DNA from: Cantharellus purpuraceus | Lineage: Eukaryota; Basidiomycota; Agaricomycetes; Cantharellales; Hydnaceae | DNA length: 64,000 nucleotides | Direction of reading: 5' to 3' | NCBI GenBank assembly: GCA_025174535.1 | Contig: JALBUN010000009.1 | Location: forward strand, 1,302,001-1,366,000 | Shown here: positions 56,187 to 64,000 of the stretch, in pieces | Position numbering within the stretch: position 1 is the first letter of the stretch | Layout: each line of letters starts with the position of its first letter | The notes under the pieces: model-generated | What the model was told of the DNA's origin: nothing | Seen by the model: only the letters and a program-made list of their open reading frames with translations | Databases searched by the model: none | Translations under genes and position numbers: made by a program

Positions 56187-56712
56187 TGTTACGCACTAGG
56201 TCCGATTGGGGTTGGAGTTTGGGTTGGAGGTTGGGTTGGAGGTTGGGTTGGAGTCAGAGCATGTCGTGGGGGTCGGAACGGACTTGGCTTCAGCTTATGT
56301 GCTGCGCCCTCACTAATACCAGTGTCCGAGATTTCAGAGACGGAGTACGACTTACAGAGTTAGGATCGGACTTAGGAGCTAGGCGTGATTTGATATTCGA
56401 ACTGGGGAATGGAGTCCCCAGTTGGCAACTTAAATACATATTTGAAATCTAATAATAATTACTCTGGTGATGGGTCTCCGAGGCCGACGGCCTTACATGA
56501 GTATGTCCGAGTCTGATGGGGATGGATGTCTGGGTTCCTATGGTGATGCTGATGCATCAATCGGAACCAGAGATGGATGGGCAGAATCGGCAGTGACAAT
56601 CGGACAGGAAAATGGAGATGTAGCGGTTTCCAAATGGAGTATAGATTTCATATGCGTGGGGATCTGAGGGGATCGGACGGGGATCTGGGCGTTAATGAAT
56701 ATAGTCATAACA
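56187..56712 (-). mobile_element. Chromovirus 5' LTR, 526 bp, GACAA target copy
   Basis: Minus strand TGTTATGACTATATTC to GTGCGTAACA; plus strand continues TTGTC at 56713-56717 (GACAA on minus). The partner GACAA is at 32404-32408. Directly precedes gag. Confidence 0.9.
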
Positions 56713-57107
56713 TTGTCACCCTTAAAGTGGAGTTCATGTTTCCTGCTGGTGAGGTGAGAGACTGACAGCAGAGTTGCTGCTAGTGCTGGTACACATCACA
56801 TGTTGGGAATTGCAGCTAGAATAATAGCATGGGGGGTCTCCATAAGGTATTGCAGCATTCCAACCCCCTCTGCTTTGATAACAGAGGTGTCTCTGAGATG
56901 GATGGAGATTGGACTATCTAGGGTTTTGAAAGTTTTGTTGCAGAACCACTCCCAGCATGGGCTCAAGCGTTGTGAACATCCCAAATCAATGAGGGTTTCT
57001 TCTCATGATGTTTTAGCTAACAGGGCCAGCATTTGCATCAAGTGCATCAGTAAATCAGATTCTCATGCTAAGAAAACATGGTAGAATCCATCCTCATCCT
57101 TGAGTGT
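56713..57107 (-). pseudogene. Copia protease region
   Basis: Reads LIDLGCSQRLSPCWEWFCNK (copia protease D-S/L-G region, catalytic context degraded), SISIHLRDTSVIKAEGVGML, then ALAATLLSVSHLTSRKHELHFKGD. It ends in the GACAA target. Joined to 32404 the text continues NCFILADKPPC, the normal copia sequence. Confidence 0.8.
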
Positions 57108-57871
57108 TCAGCTGGATGGAAACTCCACAAGGATGGAGGCTAGTGCTGCAGAGGCAGTTTTGTAGCCTGGGTTTGAAACAGCTGGATTAGGGGACACTGT
57201 TGCTGCATTTGCCTTTGCTGTTTTTGTAGCCACTGGTGCATTCTTCCCCTCATTGCTCCCACTGGTTTCCTGCACCTTCTTCTTCCTGCAGTCCTCTTCC
57301 ATGTGTTCCACATACTTGCAGAATTTGCAGCGTGCTTGTTTCGTAGGATCTTTATCAATCATCTTCTTCAGGCATGCGGTGCCTGCGAGTGCTGCATTGC
57401 CATCTGATCCCTCGCTGAGTCACTGATGCTGGACTATGCACCACACCATAACATCAGCTGTCTTGAGTGGATTAGATTCCATTGTAGACTGTAGGAGAGA
57501 GATGATCAGTGATTCCCAAGTCACTGAATCCCATGGAAGTGACATGAGCATTATCTGAGCCAAAAATTCATTGTCATAGGCCTTCTTTCCAAGCTTTCTA
57601 TTCTCCATTGCAAGGAATGATAGGTGCATGTGTATGTCATCCCCTTTGTTGAAGTGTTTCTCAAGCATTCATATTTTGATCCAAAAGGCAGAAAGTCCAG
57701 TGTGCATGAGTTCATGCTTAGCTTTAAGTGCATCCCATACCTCTTTTGCTCTCATGAGTCCATCAATGTATTCAAATTGATTTGGTTCAACAAGCAGCAA
57801 GATGGTGCCAATAGCTTTGTCACTTTGACATATGTAGTCATTGTAATGTAGGACATCCTCCTTGTATTCCT
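57108..57871 (-). pseudogene. Copia gag: UBN2-type core and zinc knuckle
   Basis: From right to left on minus: DKAIGTILLLVEPNQFEYID, RAKEVWDALKAKHELM, LEKHFNKGDDIHMHLSFLAM, FLAQIMLMSLPWDSVTWESL, then CKFCKYVEHMEEDCRKK (C-x2-C-x4-H-x4-C) and a Thr/Ala-rich tail. Frameshifts present. Its N-terminal part lies beyond LTR-F at 58619-58960. Confidence 0.87.
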
Positions 57872-58613
57872 TGTTATTTGGAAGACCGGACTTCTAGGGG
57901 AGAGGGGAACAGAGGGGGAACAGAGGGGATAGGAGGAATAGGAGCACATAGGAGGCTCAGGAGGTTGAGGGGGAGGTAGGAAAGCGAAGGGAAATGGTTA
58001 GGAGGGAAGAGGAGAAGCCCCTGTAAGCTCCACAGACATCAGAACATTCTCCTATATTTCTTTTATATTTTATTTCGTCATTTTTTCCCTATTGGCTCCA
58101 CCCCCCCATTTCATTTTTATCACAGGTTTCTTTCCCATGTTTCAAATGACACAGAACCTTTATCACGAGTTATTAGCATGCATATCTTGTATAAAACACG
58201 CCTAGATAGATATGCAATGGACTAGAGAATTTCCTCTCACCTGTTTCTGTCTGTGTGTCTGAATCTATTCGTATCTGGAATATCTCCAGAACGAACGCGT
58301 ATTTCTATTAGCTTTTGCATATTCTATTAGAATATTGCATATCCAACTAGAATCTCGAATTACGAAGCCATACAATAACTGACTATTTTTCTATTAAGCA
58401 TTTACTCTCGTTCGAGTCATCTGCTCCTGATCCCTGCTTAAATTGTCGATATCTAGACGAAGATCACACCAAATCCCATCAAACTTCGTAGGAAGATACT
58501 ACTCAAGTATATCTTCAATTCGACTACGCATACATCCAGCTCCCATCACTCCCTCTGTCTCTATTCGAAATCTACTCTCCACACACTCCCAGCAAGGCAA
58601 AATTTTTTCAACA
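57872..58613 (+). mobile_element. LTR-F, solo, 742 bp, TTCCT target duplication
   Basis: TGTTATTTGGAAGACC to TTTTTTCAACA, flanked by TTCCT at 57867-57871 and 58614-58618. A 130-bp purine-rich tract follows the 5' end; TATAAAACACG at about 58193 is a TATA candidate. CpG content is high, so this is a young insertion. A decayed relative is at 360-938. Confidence 0.92.
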
Positions 58614-58618
58614 TTCCT

Positions 58619-58949
58619 TGGGTGACTGCTGGTATTCAGCTTGTGCCTATGCCATGATTCTAGTTCAGACTTCAGTGCCAGTCTGAGTGACTGATGGGAC
58701 AAGTGGTGTGGGCTCTAATGGGCGAGGGAGTGTTATCTCTTCTCCTGTACAGAGTGGCCAGACTCCCAGTTTCATCAGTTCTCCACATGCTTGAGGTTCC
58801 CAGGCATAGTAATTTCCATGGGTGAGTTTCTCAAATTGATGGAGTTCTGTGGTTGTTATCAGTCTGCAGCGGTCATCTTGTGGAATGTGCACAGATGGCA
58901 TATATAGGCAGTGGGTGTGTGGTTCACAGGGTGTTCCTAGATGCCATTT
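58619..58949 (-). pseudogene. Copia gag N-terminus
   Basis: Reads ITTTELHQFEKLTHGNYYAW, EPQACGELMKLGVWPLCTGE and ITLPRPLEPTP, the usual start of copia gag (x-L-x-G-x-N-Y-x-x-W). Continues at 57866 after LTR-F is removed. Confidence 0.82.
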
Positions 58950-59030
58950 TGTCTGTTTTTTTATATTACATAATCTGTTCATTCTGTACTTGGCTTGGTC
59001 TGAGACCATAATAATAGGTTATTTCTTTCA
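58950..59030 (-). mobile_element. Copia 5' LTR, truncated, CTATG target copy
   Basis: TGAAAGAAATAACC at 59030 on minus, matching the 3' LTR (37933-38046) for about 80 bp, then replaced after a run of A by leader sequence, so the last 34 bp and the primer-binding site are missing. Preceded by CTATG (CATAG at 59031-59035). Confidence 0.82.
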
Positions 59031-59151
59031 CATAGCAAACTCCTCCTGGGTCTCTTCTTTGCTGGGGGGCATCAATGTGCCAAAGGAGTAGTCAGTAGCA
59101 GGGAGGGTACCCAGACCAGGGGTAGGGATGGGGTGTGGAGGGAAGGGACAT
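59031..59151. other. Short remnant of host flank
   Basis: Sequence to the right of the copia target site. In the ancestral order it is continuous with the host sequence at 38047 (reverse orientation). No gene seen. Ends where LTR-D copy 3 begins abruptly at 59152. Confidence 0.5.
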
Positions 59152-60423
59152 TTGTACTTTGGTTACAATCCTTTGTATTGGTCAATGCAGATGATATGCA
59201 GAAAAGTAATACGTTTCTTAGCAGCAAGAAATGAAATAAGACTTCCAGAGTCTAGAGTTCATAGATGCTTAGGGGTCCAGATATTCCAAAATGAGGGGAA
59301 TGCACTTGAAGGCTAAAGGAAGTAGGTGGATGAATCCAACCATCCAACCAGTGGCACTCTGAAGCAGGTAACAGCAATGTGTGAAGTAGTCTAGCAACTG
59401 CTTCACATGAGTTCAAGCTTCTAATGCTCTGCAAAGGCAGTACACACTAGTAACTTAAACAAGAGCACTAATGGCAGGACTATTGACAGACAATCTCACC
59501 CTGTAGATTTTACACTCACACCCAAAGCAGGAATATCACTACTTTGAGTGCAATCAAGTACAGTTACACAACTGTAAAAGATCCTTGAACTGGTAATCAA
59601 CAGTTACTGAGATATAGAGGATGACACTGTATGTCACTCTAGTCACACTGGTGTGCAGAAGATGGGTAGAAGTGGTAGAATATGTTATTATTTCAGAGGC
59701 AGAATGACCTCCTTATATTTTGTATTTACAGGAGCTGAGTAATGCTTCTGGAATATTCCTATTAATAGATGGAAACTACTGGAAGGTTGTGAAAGGTGGA
59801 AGAAAGGGGTAGAATATTCCAAGCCAATCACAGGTTCTGATCACTGCATTAACACTGATCAGGAGCTGAATAATGGTTCTGGAAAGTTCTATCTAATAAT
59901 AGAAGGAAACAGCTAGAATGTTATGGAAAGGGGTAGAATATTCCAAGGCAATCACCTGATCTGATCCCTGAACTAGGCACTGATCAGGCAAAAAGAAGGG
60001 TGTCCACCCTGTTTTCTGCACTGGTTTGGACAGCCATGGATAGCCACATCTCAGGTGATGATCTCCATGGAAAATAGTGCCCTGAGAGGCTGTGGTTGTC
60101 AAGTTACAGAATATTTATTGATCAGAGACATCTGAGCTTGAATTCAGGCTGAATGCCTGGTCCAAAGGGGGAGAGCTGGCTGTGTGAAGGTTTATGGGTG
60201 CCTATGGGTCCACAACTGTAGCACAGCAGAAATAAATTATTCTGGGCTGAGTTCTGCATGGAATATTCCTGAAAAAAAATATAAAAAATTAGAGAATATT
60301 TGAATAAGTCCATTCCAGGTATAAGTATCAAATATATGCTGATATTTAGGAATGGAAAAGCAAAGTATAGCATATTAGTGCTGCATAAATAGGATTTGAT
60401 AGGGAAAAGGTGGTTCCCATACA
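59152..60423 (+). mobile_element. LTR-D copy 3, 5'-truncated; left arm of a large palindrome
   Basis: Lacks about the first 150 bp; its 3' end TTCCCATACA at 60423 is followed by GCTAC. 59152-60033 is the reverse complement of 61915-62797, identical wherever I compared. Both arms share a deletion (TAGATTTTACACTC) absent from LTR-D copies 1 and 2. Confidence 0.88.
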
Positions 60424-60641
60424 GCTACCAAGAATAAAGATAGCTCCTAGTGGGATGTGACAAAGAGCTACCATCAATGACAGTAGCTCAATGAGAGGAG
60501 GAGGAACTACCCGGAGGAACTACCCAATTAAGGGTAGTTCCTAGATGAGGATAGAGCTGCCATAACAATAGGCAGCTCAATGGCAGTAAAAACTGCCCCC
60601 ATAGGGAGCAGTGCACTGTTGTGCTACTCGTAGTAGCACGA
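60424..60641. mobile_element. LTR fragment of right-edge gypsy element E
   Basis: Starts GCTACCAAGAATAAAG, the partner of GTAGC at 62917-62921, and is rich in GGTAGTTCC/GGAACTACC-type short inverted repeats. Taken with 62917-63140 it is probably the E LTR into which LTR-D inserted. Confidence 0.55.
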
Positions 60642-61914
60642 TGTTGGTTCACTTATGGAATAGATCCTATAAGCCTGCACGCAACAGTCCTAGCAAACAG
60701 ACAGTGTGTAATGCAGTTGTTCAGCATGCCAAAGAACAGTCAGACTGAGGGATAGCACTGAGTATGGGTAAGTGTAATAGTGCTCTGTGTCTGGTGAGGG
60801 TGAATGAAGAGGGTGCTGTTGAGCCAATTTATAGTGCTCTGGGACTGGAGGATGATGGGGAGTGAAAAGGACAGTCAAAATGGTAGATCATGCTCTGGGA
60901 CTTTCTGGCAAGATGGTTGATCGTGCTCTGTGACTGGAGGATGATGGGGGGCCTGGTTGAGAGGTATGTGAAAGCTGGTTTCAGGAGATGCGACCTCTTG
61001 GTGATGGAGGGAAATCTGATCATTGAACCAAGATGCTTTACCTCAGTGTAGAGCTGATGGATTGTGATGTAGAGACTTAGAGTGTGGACTTTGACTTTAG
61101 AGTGTTGGCTGAAAACTTGTTGATTTATCCAAAAGGTGAAAACTAGCACCCTTTTATATACAAATCCCCAGGGCACAATGACACAATATGAGGAGCAAAT
61201 GATGCGATATGCAAGAAATGCTGATCAAGCCAGCTGATGAAGTGTGTGAAGTTGAACTACTAATGGGGAAATCATGGAGAAATGAAGCCACAGATAGGGG
61301 TAATCATTGTAAGAATAGGAGGTGATGAGTAATAAAAGAACCAAAAATAGAACAAGGATGAGTAAGTCATGTATGAATGAATTGAAAGATGAAACAGGGG
61401 TGAGTCATATTAAAGAACAATAGAAATGTCCACCAATACCATCTTCCCCATGGCTCCAAATATAAATTGACCCTGAGTCACATGAGGACTTCAGTCAGCA
61501 TCCACAACAAATACTCCTTATTGTCTTGGTGGTCCGTCTCCATATGGTATCCTGTTCCAAGGGTATTTGGTCCCTTTGCTTGACACAATGTAACCTGAGT
61601 CGGATTGAAGTGGGAGGATAGGTTAGCAATGGTGACTGAAACTGTACCTTATGTTCAACTCTTCTATCTGTGTTATGATATAGAGGTGAAATGCTGAGGA
61701 ATGTATATGGTTCAACAGAATTGTGAAAGAATATGGGATTGCCAATGGCATAAGAGAGACATGGTGGGGATCTTGGACATTGAAAGAGTTTTGGAAGTAT
61801 TTTGACATGTGGAGGTGACTTAACATGCCCATGGAGCTCAGCGTATTTTTGATAGTCCTCTGTGTCCAGAGGCCAGTGTGACGTATTATCAGAAGAGATG
61901 TTGGAGAGAGGAAT
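60642..61914 (-). mobile_element. LTR-A copy 4, truncated and CpG-decayed
   Basis: Begins TGTTGGTTCACTTATGG (TGTCGGTTCGCTTAAGG in copies 1-3), runs to the first codons of the 144-aa ORF and stops abruptly at 61914, at the palindrome junction. CpGs are largely TpG/CpA and the ORF is broken (no 144-codon frame). Confidence 0.85.
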
Positions 61915-62916
61915 CTGTCCAAACCAGTGCAGAAAACAGGGTGGACACCCTTCTTTTTGCCTGATCAGTGCCTAGTTCAGGGATCAGATCAGGTGATTGC
62001 CTTGGAATATTCTACCCCTTTCCATAACATTCTAGCTGTTTCCTTCTATTATTAGATAGAACTTTCCAGAACCATTATTCAGCTCCTGATCAGTGTTAAT
62101 GCAGTGATCAGAACCTGTGATTGGCTTGGAATATTCTACCCCTTTCTTCCACCTTTCACAACCTTCCAGTAGTTTCCATCTATTAATAGGAATATTCCAG
62201 AAGCATTACTCAGCTCCTGTAAATACAAAATATAAGGAGGTCATTCTGCCTCTGAAATAATAACATATTCTACCACTTCTACCCATCTTCTGCACACCAG
62301 TGTGACTAGAGTGACATACAGTGTCATCCTCTATATCTCAGTAACTGTTGATTACCAGTTCAAGGATCTTTTACAGTTGTGTAACTGTACTTGATTGCAC
62401 TCAAAGTAGTGATATTCCTGCTTTGGGTGTGAGTGTAAAATCTACAGGGTGAGATTGTCTGTCAATAGTCCTGCCATTAGTGCTCTTGTTTAAGTTACTA
62501 GTGTGTACTGCCTTTGCAGAGCATTAGAAGCTTGAACTCATGTGAAGCAGTTGCTAGACTACTTCACACATTGCTGTTACCTGCTTCAGAGTGCCACTGG
62601 TTGGATGGTTGGATTCATCCACCTACTTCCTTTAGCCTTCAAGTGCATTCCCCTCATTTTGGAATATCTGGACCCCTAAGCATCTATGAACTCTAGACTC
62701 TGGAAGTCTTATTTCATTTCTTGCTGCTAAGAAACGTATTACTTTTCTGCATATCATCTGCATTGACCAATACAAAGGATTGTAACCAAAGTACAAACGT
62801 TAAATCATTTCTGGAGTTGTGCTGCAGCAGGGTTATATTCTTCTCAGCTGTTCATTCATGGAATTGTGGTGATTTAGAGTTTGCCCTAACACCATAATTT
62901 TGTGGGTTCCAAAACA
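61915..62916 (-). mobile_element. LTR-D copy 4, 5' two-thirds; right arm of palindrome
   Basis: 5' end CCAAAACA at 62916 (minus start TGTTTTGG), preceded on minus by GCTAC, the same five bases that follow the 3' end of copy 3 at 60423. So copies 3 and 4 derive from one LTR-D insertion. Breaks at 61915 (GGTTTGGACAG) into LTR-A. Confidence 0.88.
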
Positions 62917-63141
62917 GTAGCTCCACTTCTCCCCCTTGAGCCCCATTAGATCTTTGTGGCTCCATCTCTCTGAGAACTACCATCTATGAGGTAGTTCTCA
63001 TGCTGTGAGGGCGATGCTGATGACGAGGCCACAACAACAAGATACTCAATAGATGAGAGCCAATAAGAGATAATGCCAGCTGGTACAGCGGATATCCTCA
63101 GAGATCAAGCTGAGGGGATCACACTGCACCAAGGCAAGTCT
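62917..63141 (-). mobile_element. LTR and 3' untranslated part of element E
   Basis: Non-coding sequence between the integrase end (63142) and LTR-D copy 4, ending GGAGCTAC on minus. Contains inverted short repeats (GGTAGTTCTC / GAGAACTACC). Exact LTR start not fixed. Confidence 0.5.
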
Positions 63142-64000
63142 TTATACTAAATGATGGAGATGGATAAGAGAACCAAGATAGGGGAATAATAGGGAGGAAA
63201 GATAGGGGAAGTGATAGGGGCAATGAAATAGGGGAGATGCACCCTGACAGGCTGTGCTGTTAGGGGCATCAAGAGAAAATACTAAAACTAGAATATGACT
63301 CATTTGAACCCTGACACATGCTTGAGTCACCCCACAAAGCTCTAAATAATCGTCTAGAGCTTCTAGGTCCTTACACAACATGTAAGGTTCCCAGGTGATG
63401 TCTCCCAACGTCCATGGAACTTGAAATTCAAGTTCTTTATTGCTTATCCATCGATGAGCAATGATTTCATGCCACTCTTGCTTGTCATCATTCCCAAAGT
63501 TGTAAAATGACTTTGCTTCCCATTTTGGGAATCTCATCCCATCATTCAGCACATACAGTCAAATGAGACTGACGTGGAACATAGGTGTAATGCGCCTACT
63601 AGTCAGTTCTGGTGGCAGTTCTAGTGTCACTGTTGAAGCTTTATTATGGGCTTCAATTATTTTATAGGGCCCAATATACCTGGGGACTAGTTTGCCGGTT
63701 CTACCCTTAGGTAGAGTCAAGTTCTTCATTGAGAGGTAGACTTTGTCACCTCTCTGGAAGGTTGGACCTTCCCAACATTTCTTATTGGCATGAAACATCT
63801 GAACAACGTGACTTTCTATAATCGCATTGTGCGCCACTAGCAGATTTGTTTGGGCCTGCTGTGCAAATCATTTGACACCCTTGAACTTGGTGTCATTGTT
63901 AATGGGCATGCCTATTCTAGGCATATACCTGTGGTTAAGTTCAAATGTAGTAAACCCCGTTGTTGAGCTTATGTTGGAGTTTAGCGCAAACTCCACCATT
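63142..64000 (-). pseudogene. Ty3/gypsy element E: integrase C-terminal region, runs off the window
   Basis: From the window edge leftward: VEFALNSNINSTTGFTTFEL, MPINNDTKFKGVK, a stop, then HVVQMFHANKKCWEGPTFQR, GDKVYLSMKNLTLPKGRTGK, LVPRYIGPYKIIEAHNKAST (GPY/F module), ELTSRRITPMFHVSL; a frameshift; then HEIIAHRWISNKELEFQVPW, TLGDITWEPYMLCKDLEALDD (chromo-like C-terminal fold of basidiomycete gypsy elements). The rest of pol lies outside. Confidence 0.87.

Noticed and set aside
59252..59434. 60-codon ORF repeated identically at 62514-62696
   Set aside because: Part of LTR-D in the two palindrome arms; identity follows from the recent duplication.

Overview
The window looks like a transposon-choked stretch of an agaricomycete-type (basidiomycete) fungal chromosome. 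Evidence: six host genes cut by many short (about 45-70 nt) GT-AG introns, with families typical of these fungi (MFS sugar and monocarboxylate-type carriers, EXPERA/EBP protein, UbiA prenyltransferase, thiamine pyrophosphokinase, NmrA-like protein), embedded in Ty3/gypsy, Ty1/copia, solo LTRs and MITEs. No bacterial or phage features, CRISPR, rRNA or convincing tRNA were seen.

Layout. 1-4.2 kb: decayed retroelements (copia-type LTR, gypsy RT/RNase H and integrase pieces in opposite orientations, MITEs, a chromovirus LTR). 4.2-23 kb: host island with a sugar transporter (8.4-10.5), an EXPERA gene (12.1-13.1, minus), a UbiA gene (16.7-18.1, minus), THI80-like thiamine pyrophosphokinase (18.8-19.8) and an NmrA-like gene (21.1-22.2, minus), plus a TIR MITE and two 340-bp solo LTRs with perfect target duplications. 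23.5-38 kb: nested retroelements. 38-41.9 kb: small host island with an MFS monocarboxylate-type transporter (39.4-41.2, minus). 41.9-64 kb: nested retroelements including a 7.8-kb (net) chromovirus and, at the right edge, the integrase end of another gypsy element.

The main result is structural. Two nearly identical inverted copies of a 1.42-kb solo LTR ('LTR-A', 30872-32294 and 44109-45520) bound a segment whose inversion restores, all at once: a 4-bp duplication at each LTR-A copy (ACGC; GCGC), the 5-bp duplication of the chromovirus (GACAA), the 5-bp duplication of the copia element (CTATG), the reading frame of a gag-only element ('H') and the reading frame of the copia protease. The segment 32295-44108, carrying the host transporter gene, therefore appears inverted by recombination between solo LTRs (or flipped in assembly).

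The chromovirus (gag-pol on the minus strand, 56154 to 49331; LTRs at 56187-56712 and 45525-45929 plus 32295-32403) carries, between pol and its 3' LTR, a convergent antisense ORF (46067-49165) with its own TATA box, an E/K/R coiled coil and an exact Zn2Cys6-type cysteine pattern. Its two LTRs differ at 16 of about 405 compared positions, all CpG transitions, so decay here looks methylation-driven. Local family names used below: LTR-A, LTR-D (1.45 kb), LTR-F, LTR-G, LTR-S (340 bp), H (gag-only element), E (right-edge gypsy), MITE-1 (565 bp, ATA target) and MITE-2.
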